From JACVRW01 sp963814095 (GTDB lineage Bacteria > Actinomycetota > Thermoleophilia > Solirubrobacterales > Thermoleophilaceae), in the NCBI GenBank assembly GCA_963814095.1, contig CAWFBT010000002.1:186001-250000 (forward strand): a DNA stretch of 64,000 nucleotides, in the 5' to 3' direction. This document shows positions 1 to 8,478 of this stretch, in pieces. A program made the translations under genes and the position numbers. Under the pieces are notes generated by a model that saw only the letters and a program-made list of their open reading frames with translations, was not told the origin of the DNA and searched no databases. Positions within the stretch are counted from its first letter, which is position 1. Every line of letters begins with the position of its first letter.

Positions 1-30
1 GGGAGTTCGAGCCCACGCGGCGGTAGCGCC

Positions 31-1875
31 GTGGAGCCAGGCCCCTACCCGCCGATCGCCGACTACGCGCTGCTCAGCGACTGCCACTCCGCGGCGCTCG
101 TCTCGCGCGACGGCTCGGTCGACTGGTGCTGCTTCGACCGCTTCGACGCCAGGCCGGTGTTCGGCCGCCTGCTCGACCGCTCCCGCGGCGGCCACTTCCG
201 GATCGCCCCGCGCGCGGCCCACACGATCGAGCGGCGCTACCTGCCGGAGACGAACGTGCTCGAGACGCGCTTCGAGACGGACGGCGGCGTGCTCGTCCTC
301 GTCGACTGCCTCGCGGTGCACGAGCGGGCCCATCGCGACGCCGTCGATCCCTATCGCCAGCTGATCAGGCTGTTGCGTTGCGAGGAGGGCGAGCTCGAGG
401 TCGAGCTCGACTTCGCGCCGCGCTTCGACTACGGGCTCACGACTCCGGCGGTGCGCAAGCTGAGCGAGCAGCTGGCGCTCGTAGTGGGAGGGGCGGACGC
501 GCTCGTGCTGCAGTCCGACCTCGGCATCCACGGCGACGGCAGCGCCGTGCGCACGCTCCGCGCCGGCGACAGCGCGCACGCAGTCGTGACCTACGGGCGG
601 CCGCACCAGGTCCAGGCCGAGCTGCTATCGCCCGGCAGGGTCGCGCGGCGGGTGAACGCCACGCTGCGGTTCTGGCGCGAGTGGTCGAGCCGCTGCAGCT
701 ACGAGGGGCCGTACCGCGACCAGGTCCTTCGCAGCGCGCTCGTGCTGAAGGGACTGACGAACGCCCCCACCGGCGCGCTCGTGGCAGCGCCGACCACGTC
801 GCTCCCCGAGGAGATCGGCGGGGTGCGCAACTGGGACTACCGCTACACGTGGCTGCGCGACTCCGCCTTCATCCTCTACGCCCTCAACACGCTCGGCTAC
901 ACGGACGAGGCGCGCGCCTTCATCCGCTGGCTCGAGCGCACGGTCGCGGGCCGGGCCGAGGATCTGCAGGTGATGTACGGCGTGGGCGGCGAGCGGATGC
1001 TCCCGGAGGTCGAGCTCACGGAGCTCGAGGGCTACCGCGGCTCGCGTCCCGTGCGTATCGGCAACGCGGCCGCCGGCCAGTTCCAGCTCGACATATACGG
1101 AGAGGTGGTCGACACGATCTGGCTCTACCACCGCTACGGCGGGAAGATCGGCCCCACCGGCTGGCAGCAGCTCATCGAGCTCGTCGACTACGTCGAGCAG
1201 CGCTGGACCGAGCCGGACGACGGCATCTGGGAGGTCCGCGGGCCGCGCCGGCACTTCGTCTATTCGAAGGTGATGGCATGGGTGGCGGTCGACCGCGCGA
1301 TCCGGCTCGCGCGGCGGCTCGAGCGACCCTGTCCGCTCGAGCGCTGGAAGTCGCTCCGGCGGTCGATGCGCGCGCGCATCGAGAGCGAGGGGGTGGACGC
1401 GGCGAGCGGCGCGTTCGTGCAGGCCTTCGGGAGCACGGCGGTCGACGCCTCGGCCCTGCTGATTCCCGAGGTCGGCTTCGTGCCGCGCGACGATCCGCGC
1501 GTGCGGGCGACGGTCGACCGGATCGAGCGCGAGCTCTGCCGCGACGGGTTCGTCTACCGCTACCGCGACACCGACGACGGGCTCGCCGGCGGGGAGGGCG
1601 CCTTCCTGATCTGCTCGTTCTGGCTCGTCGACAACCTCGTCTTCTCCGGGCGCCGCGAGCGTGCGCGCGAGCTATTCGAGCGCCTGACCGCGCATGCCAA
1701 CGACCTGGGCCTGATGGCGGAGCAGTTCGATCCGGTGGCCGGCACGCAGCTCGGCAACTTCCCCCAGGCGTTCAGCCACATGGGCCTGATCAACTCGGCC
1801 ATACAGCTCGCCGGCTCGGACGAGGGAACGCCGGCGGTTGCCGGCGGCGCGGTGGCGGGGTCCGCGCTCGCATGA
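31..1875 (+). CDS. Glycoside hydrolase family 15 protein (glucoamylase/trehalase-like)
   Basis: Cytoplasmic-type GH15 enzyme of 614 residues, expected to release glucose from alpha-linked oligosaccharides or trehalose. The N-terminal beta-sandwich (about residues 1-230, starting YPPIADYALLSDCHSAALV) is typical of bacterial GH15. The (alpha/alpha)6 barrel follows, with the family signature NWDYRYTWLRDSAF near residue 269 and the C-terminal catalytic-base region AEQFDPVAGTQLGNFPQAFSH. No signal peptide is visible. The start is a GTG close to the window edge; an ATG-overlapping LLM gene follows directly, so the two are co-transcribed. It has no obvious link to the catabolic theme of the rest of the window and may be the end of a neighbouring locus. 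Family assignment is firm; substrate is unknown. Confidence 0.9.
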   Translation: MEPGPYPPIADYALLSDCHSAALVSRDGSVDWCCFDRFDARPVFGRLLDRSRGGHFRIAPRAAHTIERRYLPETNVLETRFETDGGVLVLVDCLAVHERAHRDAVDPYRQLIRLLRCEEGELEVELDFAPRFDYGLTTPAVRKLSEQLALVVGGADALVLQSDLGIHGDGSAVRTLRAGDSAHAVVTYGRPHQVQAELLSPGRVARRVNATLRFWREWSSRCSYEGPYRDQVLRSALVLKGLTNAPTGALVAAPTTSLPEEIGGVRNWDYRYTWLRDSAFILYALNTLGYTDEARAFIRWLERTVAGRAEDLQVMYGVGGERMLPEVELTELEGYRGSRPVRIGNAAAGQFQLDIYGEVVDTIWLYHRYGGKIGPTGWQQLIELVDYVEQRWTEPDDGIWEVRGPRRHFVYSKVMAWVAVDRAIRLARRLERPCPLERWKSLRRSMRARIESEGVDAASGAFVQAFGSTAVDASALLIPEVGFVPRDDPRVRATVDRIERELCRDGFVYRYRDTDDGLAGGEGAFLICSFWLVDNLVFSGRRERARELFERLTAHANDLGLMAEQFDPVAGTQLGNFPQAFSHMGLINSAIQLAGSDEGTPAVAGGAVAGSALA

Positions 1876-2948
1876 GGATCGGCTACCTCCTCGATGCCAA
1901 CCACCGCGAGCCTGGCGCTGCGCCGCCGAGCCCCGCGGAGGTGGCGAGCTCGATGGACGCCCTGATCGAGGAGGCGGCGCTGGCGGAGCGGGCCGGCTTC
2001 CACTCCGTGGCGGTGCCTGACCGCCACCGCGCGCTCGAGTGCCGCTTCCCCGGCCCCGAGCAGCTCCTGACGCTGCTCGCCCGCGAGACCGAGGGAGTCG
2101 CGATCGGGACGTTCACCTTCGTCGGCACGCTCGTGCACCCGATGAAGGCCGCCGAGCAGTTCGCCGTGATCGACAACCTCTCTCGCGGGCGCCTCTTCAC
2201 GACGGTTTCGCGCGGCTTCCTGCCCGCCTTCTGGGGGCAGTTCGGGGTGCCGGAGGAACGCATGCTCGGTCGTCTCCAGGAGACGCTCAGGATCTGGCAG
2301 ATGGCCTTCGAGGGCGAGCGCTTCAGCTTCGAGGGGCGCCACTGGCAGGTGCGCGAGGGCATGCTCGCGCCGCGCCCCTACCAGGACGGGGGCTGGCCGC
2401 TGTGGGGCGGCGGCAACGCCTCGCCGGCCGCCGCGCGGCGCTCCGCGGACTACGCGGAGAGCTGGACCGCGGACCCGCTGCCGATGACCGACGCCGTTTG
2501 GAACGAGCGCGCCGGCGCCTATCGCGAGCGGGCGCTCGAGCTCGGCAAGCGGCCCTACGTGGTCGTGATGCGCGACGGCTGGGTGGCCGACACGTTCGAG
2601 CAGGCGGCGCGCGAGTTCGGCGAGCACTTCGCCACCGTCGCGCGCTTCTACTTCCGCAAGGGGCAGCTCGCCGGGCATCCCGACTATGCCTCGGAGGCCG
2701 ACCTGACCCCGGAGAAGCTCGCGCCGCATCTCGTGATGGGGACGCCCGAGCAGTGCCGGGAGCGCCTCACGCGCCTCCACGAGGAGCGCGGGGTCGACTA
2801 CGTGATGCTCTGCTGCCGGCTCACGACAGGCCCGTCATTCGAGGCCACGCGCGAGCAGATCCTGCGCATGGGCGAGGAGGTCGTGCAGCCGCTGCACGCG
2901 CGCTACCCCGAGCCGGACCACCCCGCAATTCCCAGCGGCGTGCGCTAG
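1872..2948 (+). CDS. LLM class flavin-dependent oxidoreductase
   Basis: Protein of 358 residues in the bacterial luciferase-like (TIM-barrel) superfamily, using FMNH2 or F420H2 for monooxygenation or hydride transfer. The barrel start MRIGYLLDANHR, the strand motif GTFTFVGTLVHPMKAAEQ and the segment LSRGRLFTTVSRGF fit the family. Its ATG overlaps the GH15 stop (ATGA). It closely parallels the partial protein at 63318-64000 (shared start MRIGYL, FPGPEQ/LPGPEQ, GGWPLWGGGNA), so the window is bounded by two paralogues. Its 3' end overlaps the convergent LLM gene by 4 bases. Whether flavin or F420 is used cannot be decided from the sequence. Confidence 0.85.
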   Translation: MRIGYLLDANHREPGAAPPSPAEVASSMDALIEEAALAERAGFHSVAVPDRHRALECRFPGPEQLLTLLARETEGVAIGTFTFVGTLVHPMKAAEQFAVIDNLSRGRLFTTVSRGFLPAFWGQFGVPEERMLGRLQETLRIWQMAFEGERFSFEGRHWQVREGMLAPRPYQDGGWPLWGGGNASPAAARRSADYAESWTADPLPMTDAVWNERAGAYRERALELGKRPYVVVMRDGWVADTFEQAAREFGEHFATVARFYFRKGQLAGHPDYASEADLTPEKLAPHLVMGTPEQCRERLTRLHEERGVDYVMLCCRLTTGPSFEATREQILRMGEEVVQPLHARYPEPDHPAIPSGVR

Positions 2949-4078
2949 CCGGCGGGCGCCGGCTCCGTCTCCAGCAACTCCCGGACCTGCTTCATCGCCT
3001 TGAACGAGTAGATCGACTGAGCCGGATCGGCGAAGGGCGTGATGTTCCAGAGCACCACGTCGCGCAGACCGGCCTCCTGATAGGCCCGGATCTGGTCTGC
3101 GATCTGGTCCGGTGTCCCCGACAGCGTGAGCTCGCGGACGATGCTGCCGGGGATGTGGGAGATGATGCGCTCGCACTCAGCGCGCGTAACCGTCGTCGGC
3201 ATGAACGAGTGAAAGCCCGAACTGCCTTCGAAGGGCGACGTCGAGCCGTGCCGTTCGTACATCTCCGGCGACATGTCCACCGCCGCGAACAGAAGGCGCG
3301 CGAGCGGCGCCTCGTACATCTTCGCGAGTGTCTCCTCGTCGGGCGCGCAGATCACGTAGGCGAGCATCGAGGGCGTGATGGCGTCGGGATCGCGCCCTGC
3401 CCCCTCGGCGCTCTCGCGGATCGCGCCGAGCTTCTCCGCGTAGGTCTCGGGCGGCATGTTGGTGGGCAGCCAGCCGTCGGCCAGCCGGCCGGTGATGCGC
3501 AGCATCCGCGGCCCGTGCGCCGCGAGCCAGATCGGGGGAGTGCGGCCCTCGTAGGGGTCGAGGCCGATCACGGCGTTCTCGAGCCGGAAGAACTTGCCGT
3601 CGAAGCTGACCGGCCCGTCCGCCTCCCACAGCAGCCGCAGGACCTTGATCGCCTCCTCGAGGCGGCCGACCGGCTTCTCCCATTCGAGGCCGTAGGGAGT
3701 CACGTTCATGCGCTCGCCGGAGCCGAGCCCGAGAATCGAGCGCCCGCGCGCCAGGTGATCGACCGTGAGGGATTCCTGAGCGAGCATCCCCGGATGCCTG
3801 TGGATGGTGTCCGTCACGCAGACGCCGACCCGGATCCTCTCGGTCGCCGCGCCCGCGGCGCCCATCATGATCAGCGGGTCGAAGAACAGATGCGGGTTCG
3901 ACTGGAAGTTGGCGAGCTCGGTGAAGTCCTCGTTCCAGACGGCGTCGGGCACCCAGCCCATCAGGTGCCAGGGCCACCAGATCGTGTCGAAGCCGTCGGC
4001 CTCCGCCTGCTGCGCGAACTCGATGGCCTTCGAGGCCGGAGGCATGATGCGGCCCGGGGCTCCGAGGGTGACTCGCAT
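2945..4078 (-). CDS. LLM class oxidoreductase, F420-dependent type suspected
   Basis: Protein of 377 residues from the luciferase-like superfamily. It opens MRVTLGAPGRIMPP and contains the strand EADGFDTIWWPWHL, the loop VTDTIHRHPGMLAQE and the phosphate-loop motif LARGRSILGLGSGERMN, all common in F420-dependent LLM enzymes. The open frame extends upstream to 4681 but the ATG at 4078 is chosen: it begins the conserved first barrel strand and sits 16 bases from a regulon operator. It is divergent from the VOC gene and convergent with the preceding LLM gene. Substrate unknown. Confidence 0.85.
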   Translation of the reverse strand: MRVTLGAPGRIMPPASKAIEFAQQAEADGFDTIWWPWHLMGWVPDAVWNEDFTELANFQSNPHLFFDPLIMMGAAGAATERIRVGVCVTDTIHRHPGMLAQESLTVDHLARGRSILGLGSGERMNVTPYGLEWEKPVGRLEEAIKVLRLLWEADGPVSFDGKFFRLENAVIGLDPYEGRTPPIWLAAHGPRMLRITGRLADGWLPTNMPPETYAEKLGAIRESAEGAGRDPDAITPSMLAYVICAPDEETLAKMYEAPLARLLFAAVDMSPEMYERHGSTSPFEGSSGFHSFMPTTVTRAECERIISHIPGSIVRELTLSGTPDQIADQIRAYQEAGLRDVVLWNITPFADPAQSIYSFKAMKQVRELLETEPAPAG

Positions 4079-4093
4079 CCGGCCGTATCCTAT

Positions 4094-4112
4094 CCAACAA
4101 CCATTTGATTGG
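4094..4112. promoter_or_regulatory. Regulon operator (site 1)
   Basis: CCAACAACCATTTGATTGG, an imperfect copy of the ACCAA-N4-TTGGT element found throughout the window (best match on the minus strand, CCAATCAAATGGTTG). It lies between the divergent LLM (4078) and VOC (4105) genes and overlaps the proposed VOC start codon. Confidence 0.6.
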
Positions 4113-4608
4113 GAGGCTGCCGCTGACCGTCGCGCAACATCACCAGGGCCTCTTGGTCGGCGACCTCGAGCGCGCCGTGCGCTTCTACGAGGAGGCCTTC
4201 GGCGCGAGCGCGCTGACGCTGCCCGTGGTCCTCGAGGGTCGGGCGGCGGAGATGGTGATGGGCGCCCCGGGCGGCACGCGCTACTCGATGTGCCTGCTGC
4301 GGCTCGGAACGGCGGTGGTCGAGCTGTTCTGCTTCCTCGGCGACACCCGTCCCGCCTGGGCGCGGCCGGCCGAGGGCCGGCTGCCGCACTTCGGGCTCCA
4401 GGTCGAGGACGTCGACACCGCGCTCGAGCGCGTGGAGCGCGCCGGTGGCCGGCGTGTCTTCGAACGCGTCGAGCGCTGGGGCCGGGCACGGGTCGTCTAC
4501 GTGACCGACCCGGACGGCAACGTGATCGAGTTGCTCGATGCGCCGGCCGAGACGATCGCCGCCGAGGCGATCCGGATGTTTCCGCAGGCGGCGCCGCCGC
4601 CGCGCTGA
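4105..4608 (+). CDS. VOC superfamily (glyoxalase/dioxygenase-fold) protein
   Basis: Protein of 167 residues with the paired beta-alpha-beta-beta-beta modules of the vicinal oxygen chelate fold. The first module has HHQGLLVGDLERAVRFYEEAF, with a metal-ligand histidine at the start. The second has HFGLQVEDVDTALERVERAG and ends VYVTDPDGNVIELLD, with the metal-ligand glutamate. The start is a TTG at 4105; later starts would remove the ligand histidine. That TTG falls inside an operator, so the transcript may be leaderless or nearly so. Candidate activities are lyase, isomerase (methylmalonyl-CoA epimerase-like) or dioxygenase; context does not choose between them. Confidence 0.75.
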   Translation: MIGRLPLTVAQHHQGLLVGDLERAVRFYEEAFGASALTLPVVLEGRAAEMVMGAPGGTRYSMCLLRLGTAVVELFCFLGDTRPAWARPAEGRLPHFGLQVEDVDTALERVERAGGRRVFERVERWGRARVVYVTDPDGNVIELLDAPAETIAAEAIRMFPQAAPPPR

Positions 4609-4627
4609 CCCGATAGCGCCTCGTTGC

Positions 4628-4645
4628 CAACCAATCATTCGGTAG
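4628..4645. promoter_or_regulatory. Regulon operator (site 2) with adjoining -10
   Basis: CAACCAATCATTCGGTAG; core ACCAATCATTCGGT at 4630-4643. The right edge runs into TAGAGG, resembling the TAG-type -10 next to other sites. It is 35 bases upstream of the enoyl-CoA hydratase start. Confidence 0.75.
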
Positions 4646-4679
4646 AGGAATCGGACCGAAAGCGTTATTGTCGTCGCCC

Positions 4680-5435
4680 ATGCTGGCCTATCGCACCGAT
4701 GGGCCGATCGGCTGGGCGACCCTGGATCGGCCGGACAAGCTGAACGCCATGACCCGCGGGTTCTGGCAGGAGCTGCGCGACGTTCTCGACCAGGCCGAGC
4801 AGGACGATCAGGTCCGGGTTCTCATCTTCCACGGCGCCGGCCGCTGCTTCTCCGTGGGCGGGGACATCGAGGGCTTCGGCGAGCTGTCGGGAGCGGCCGA
4901 CAAGCGCGCCTACCTGCAGGAGGCGATCGGCGCGATGCGCGCGGTCGAGTCGTTCTCGAAGCCGACGATCGCGGCGGTGCACGGGCATGCGCTCGGCGGC
5001 GGCTGTGAGCTCACCTACGTGTGCGACATCGTGGTCGCGGACGAGACCGCGCGCTTCGGCACGCCCGAGGCGCAGGTCGGCCTCGTGCCCGGCCCGGGCG
5101 TGGCCCGCGGCTCGGCGCACGTGAACCTGCACTGGATGAAGTTCATGATCTTCACCGGCGAGACGCTCGACGCCGAGGAGGCCCGGCTCGCTGGGATCGT
5201 CAACCGCGTGACACCCGCCGGTGAGCACGTCACGGCCGCCGAGGAGCTCGGGCAGAAGATCGCCCAGCGCGCGCCGCTCGCGCTCGCGGTCGGCAAGCAG
5301 ATCCTCAATCGTCAGACGCCTCAGGCGTTCGAGCACGCCGTCGACGGAGTGGCCTATCTCCAGGGCACCGAGGACTTCGCCGAGGGCATAGCGGCATTCA
5401 AGGAACGGCGCGAGCCACGATTCGAAGGACGGTAG
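4680..5435 (+). CDS. Enoyl-CoA hydratase/isomerase family protein
   Basis: Crotonase-fold protein of 251 residues that would hydrate or isomerise an enoyl-CoA intermediate in the cytoplasm. Visible features are the CoA-binding start YRTDGPIGWATLDRPDKLNAM, the oxyanion-hole segments GAGRCFSVGGDIEGF and HGHALGGGCELTYVCD, and the active-site region RFGTPEAQVGLVPGPGVARG. ATG at 4680 gives the canonical start; a TTG four codons earlier is also in frame. It begins an operator-controlled run with the carboxyltransferase and then the thiolase, a typical beta-oxidation-like set. Exact substrate unknown. Confidence 0.9.
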   Translation: MLAYRTDGPIGWATLDRPDKLNAMTRGFWQELRDVLDQAEQDDQVRVLIFHGAGRCFSVGGDIEGFGELSGAADKRAYLQEAIGAMRAVESFSKPTIAAVHGHALGGGCELTYVCDIVVADETARFGTPEAQVGLVPGPGVARGSAHVNLHWMKFMIFTGETLDAEEARLAGIVNRVTPAGEHVTAAEELGQKIAQRAPLALAVGKQILNRQTPQAFEHAVDGVAYLQGTEDFAEGIAAFKERREPRFEGR

Positions 5436-5438
5436 AAC

Positions 5439-7016
5439 TTGGCAACTGAGGAGCCCACCACGATCGCCGATCAGGCCGATCCCTACGCCGAGCTCACGCG
5501 CCGGCGCGAGGAGGCGATGGGCGGCGGCGGGCCGGATCGTGTGGCAAAGATCCACGATTCGGGCCGGCTCACCGGGCGTGAGCGCATCGAGCGGCTCATC
5601 GACCCCGGCTCGTGGTACGAGCTCGGCATGCTCGCGGAGCCGGAGTTGAGGCGCCCCGAGCGGATCACGACGGGTGACGGGATCATCACCGGGCTGGCCC
5701 GTCTGGACGGGCGCAAGGTCGCGATAATCGCGGTCGACGCCACCGTGCTGACGGGTACGACGGGGCCGGTGAACATGCGCAAGCAGACCCGGATCGCGGA
5801 GTGGGCGGGGCGGCGCGGACTACCCCTCATCTGCCTGAGCGACAACGACGGCGGACGGCTGCCCGACCTGCTCGGCTGGCGCTTCTCGGGCGTGCCGTTC
5901 GACTTCGCCACCTTCCTCCAGCCGCCGCCCGGCAACCCCGCCGTGCCGCGGATGACGGCGGCGCTCGGCCCGTCGTTCGGCGACGCGGCGCTGCACTGCG
6001 CCATGGGCCACTTCGTCGTGATGCAGAAGGACGCTGCAGTCGCCCTCTCGGGGCCGCCGGTGATCCGGGCGGCGATCGGCGAGGACGTCGACGCTTCGAC
6101 GCTCGGCGGGCCGCAGGTCGCGCACGAGACGAGCGGCAGCGTGCACGCCGTCGTCGACGACGAGGAGGCTGCCTTCGGGTCGGTCAAGCGCTTCCTCTCC
6201 TACCTGCCGGACACCGCCGCGCAGCCCGCGCCGCCGGCGGCCCCGGCGGAGCCCAAGCGCGGGGTCGACCGGCTGTCGACCCTCGTGCCGCGCGAGGCGC
6301 GCCGCGGCTACGACATGCGCAAGGTGCTCGACTGCATCGTCGACGCCGACTCGCTGTTCCAGTGGGGCGAGCGCTACGGCCGCAGCCTGATCACGGCCTT
6401 CGCGCGCCTGGAGGGCCAGGCGGTCGGGATCCTGGCGAGCCAGCCGATGCAGCGGGCGGGCGTCCTCGACGTGCCGGCGCTCAAGAAGGAAGCCGCCTTC
6501 ATCGACATGTGCGACACCTTCAACCTGCCGCTCGTCTTCCTGCAGGACGTCCCCGGCCTCATGATCGGCACCGACGCCGAGCGCGAGGGGATCCTCGCGG
6601 GCTACGAGGGCGTGGTCGTGAGGCTCGCCCGGGCGACCGTGCCGAAGATCGCGGTGATCGTGCGCAAGGCATACGGCGGCGGTCACATCGCGCTCGGCGG
6701 CCGGCCGGTGCATCCCGACCTGCTGCTCGCCTGGCCGACCGCGGAGATGGGCTTCATGGCGCCCGACACCGGCGTACAGACGGTCTACCGGCGCCGCCTC
6801 GACAAGGTGATGGCGGAGGACGGCCGCGAGGCGCACGACGACCTGGTGGCGACGCTCGAGGCGGAGTGGGCTGCCGAGTCCGAGCCCTGGGAGGCCGCGG
6901 CGAACATCATCCTCGACGACGTCATCCAGCCCGAGGAGACGCGCGACATGATCGTGCGCGGGATCGAGTACTCGTGGGGCAGCGGGCAGCGTGTTACCAA
7001 GGCAGGGTGTGGTTGA
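5439..7016 (+). CDS. Acyl-CoA carboxylase carboxyltransferase subunit
   Basis: Protein of 525 residues with the two crotonase-like halves of a biotin-dependent carboxyltransferase (propionyl/methylcrotonyl-CoA carboxylase beta type). The N half begins with HDSGRLTGRERIERLIDPGSW and holds DATVLTGTTGPVNMRKQTRI. The C half contains FLQDVPGLMIGTDAEREGI and IVRKAYGGGHIALGGRP. It starts at a TTG three bases after the hydratase stop, with GAAGGA upstream. No biotin carboxylase or biotinyl-carrier gene occurs in the window, so partners must be encoded elsewhere, or the protein may act as a decarboxylase or acyl-CoA transferase-like enzyme. Confidence 0.88.
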   Translation: MATEEPTTIADQADPYAELTRRREEAMGGGGPDRVAKIHDSGRLTGRERIERLIDPGSWYELGMLAEPELRRPERITTGDGIITGLARLDGRKVAIIAVDATVLTGTTGPVNMRKQTRIAEWAGRRGLPLICLSDNDGGRLPDLLGWRFSGVPFDFATFLQPPPGNPAVPRMTAALGPSFGDAALHCAMGHFVVMQKDAAVALSGPPVIRAAIGEDVDASTLGGPQVAHETSGSVHAVVDDEEAAFGSVKRFLSYLPDTAAQPAPPAAPAEPKRGVDRLSTLVPREARRGYDMRKVLDCIVDADSLFQWGERYGRSLITAFARLEGQAVGILASQPMQRAGVLDVPALKKEAAFIDMCDTFNLPLVFLQDVPGLMIGTDAEREGILAGYEGVVVRLARATVPKIAVIVRKAYGGGHIALGGRPVHPDLLLAWPTAEMGFMAPDTGVQTVYRRRLDKVMAEDGREAHDDLVATLEAEWAAESEPWEAAANIILDDVIQPEETRDMIVRGIEYSWGSGQRVTKAGCG

Positions 7017-7033
7017 CCAACCGCTTGGTTGGT
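7016..7033. promoter_or_regulatory. Regulon operator (site 3), long-spacer form
   Basis: ACCAACCGCTTGGTTGGT, with arms ACCAA and TTGGT separated by 8 bases; it also contains a 14-base core ACCAACCGCTTGGT. It begins on the last base of the carboxyltransferase stop codon and lies 36 bases before the thiolase start, giving the thiolase its own promoter. Confidence 0.75.
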
Positions 7034-7068
7034 ACCCTCAAGAGTCCCCGAACCATCAGGCGGAGAAC

Positions 7069-8241
7069 GTGAGCGGACAGCTGGGTCGTGAAGTCGTGAT
7101 CGTCGAGGCGGTACGGACGCCGATCGGCCGTGGCCACCCCGAGAAGGGCTACTACAAGGACCTCCACCCCGCCGGCCTGCTCGGGCGCACGTACGCCGAG
7201 CTGATCGAGCGCTCGGGCGTCGACGCCGCCGAGGTCGAGGAGGTGATCGCGGGCTGCGCCCAGCAGATGGGCGAGCAGGGGCAGAACGTCGCCCGCAACG
7301 CGTGGCTTCAGGAAGGCTTCCCGCTCGAGGCCGCGGCCACCACCCTGGATCGCCAGTGCGGCTCCGCCCAGACCGCCGTCAACTTCGGCGCCGCGCTGAT
7401 CGGCACCGGGATCCATGACGTGGTGATCGGCTCCGGTGTCGAGCACATGGGGCACGTCTCGTTCCAGGTGGGCGAGGAGATCGCCGAGCGCTACGGCAGC
7501 CCGTTCACCGACAAGTTCAAGGATCACTACGACGTGCGCGGCCAGGGCATGGGCGCCGAGCTGATCGCCGACGAGTGGGAGATCCCGCGCTCGGAGCTCG
7601 ACGAGCTGGCGCTGCGCTCGCACGAGCGCGCCGCGCGCGCCACCGATTCGGGCGCATTCGAGCGCGAGATGGTGCCGATGCGCGTCAACGGGGACACGAT
7701 CGTCAAGGACCAGGGCATCCGGCCCGACACCTCGCTCGAGGCGCTGGCGGAGCTCAAGCCCGTCTTCAGGCCCGACGGGAAGGTCACGGCCGGCAACGCG
7801 TCGCAGATCTCCGACGGCGCGGCGGCGGTCCTGCTGATGTCGCGGGAGAAGGCCGAGCAGCTCGGCCTCGAGCCGCGGGCGCGCATCCTCGACCAGACCA
7901 CGGTCGGCTGCGACCCGGTCAAGATGCTCGAGGGGCCGATCCCGGCGACGACGAAGATTCTCGGCCGCAATCAGATGTCGATCAACGACATCGACTACGT
8001 CGAGATCAACGAGGCGTTTGCGCCGGTGGTGGCCGCGTGGGCGCGCGAGCACAACCCGGACATGGACCGGGTCAACCCGCGTGGCGGCGCGATAGCGCTC
8101 GGGCACCCGCTTGGCTCCACCGGCGCGCGTCTCATCACGACGCTCCTGCACGAGCTCGAGGACGACGACAAGGAGATCGGCTTCGTGACGATGTGCTGCG
8201 GCGGCGGGCTCGGGACGGGCACGCTGATCCAGCGCATCTGA
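7069..8241 (+). CDS. Thiolase family protein (acetyl-CoA acyltransferase)
   Basis: Thiolase of 390 residues catalysing thiolytic cleavage of 3-oxoacyl-CoA, or the reverse condensation. Catalytic Cys97 lies in LDRQCGSAQTAV. The second-half motifs NEAFAPVVAAW, GGAIALGHPLGSTGAR (catalytic His) and CCGGGLGTGT (second catalytic Cys) are all present. The frame is open upstream, but GTG at 7069 is chosen because it follows the operator and begins GREVVIVEAVRTPIGRG, the usual family start. It probably completes the pathway begun by the upstream hydratase and carboxyltransferase. Confidence 0.93.
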   Translation: MSGQLGREVVIVEAVRTPIGRGHPEKGYYKDLHPAGLLGRTYAELIERSGVDAAEVEEVIAGCAQQMGEQGQNVARNAWLQEGFPLEAAATTLDRQCGSAQTAVNFGAALIGTGIHDVVIGSGVEHMGHVSFQVGEEIAERYGSPFTDKFKDHYDVRGQGMGAELIADEWEIPRSELDELALRSHERAARATDSGAFEREMVPMRVNGDTIVKDQGIRPDTSLEALAELKPVFRPDGKVTAGNASQISDGAAAVLLMSREKAEQLGLEPRARILDQTTVGCDPVKMLEGPIPATTKILGRNQMSINDIDYVEINEAFAPVVAAWAREHNPDMDRVNPRGGAIALGHPLGSTGARLITTLLHELEDDDKEIGFVTMCCGGGLGTGTLIQRI

Positions 8242-8301
8242 CGCCGTTGGTTGACCTGGACCGACGTGCCGCTGTCGACGGTGCGAGCGTTCTTGATTTC
8301 A

Positions 8302-8315
8302 ACCAATCGTTTGGA
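8302..8315. promoter_or_regulatory. Regulon operator (site 4)
   Basis: ACCAATCGTTTGGA, one mismatch from the consensus, preceded by TTGATT (8293-8298) and running into GATAGT, a possible -35/-10 pair around the site. It is about 160 bases upstream of the SDR start, implying a long untranslated leader or an unseen second promoter. Confidence 0.7.
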
Positions 8316-8478
8316 TAGTCTCACGGCCGTTCTGGTGCGAAAAGGCACTAGGGCAATTGCGAAGGTGTCAATGCCGAGTTCGGCGCGGGTGTAGGGCACC
8401 GGCGGTCCACTGAGTCGCACAGCGTGCGGTCGAGGGGACGGGGAGGCCAGCACGCCCGTCGCCAGAGAGGACGCTCAC

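Noticed and set aside
126..1800. Plus-strand frame overlapping the GH15 gene and continuous with the LLM gene
   Set aside because: The upstream part is Arg/Ala/Pro-rich shadow of GH15; the LLM gene is better started at ATG 1872.
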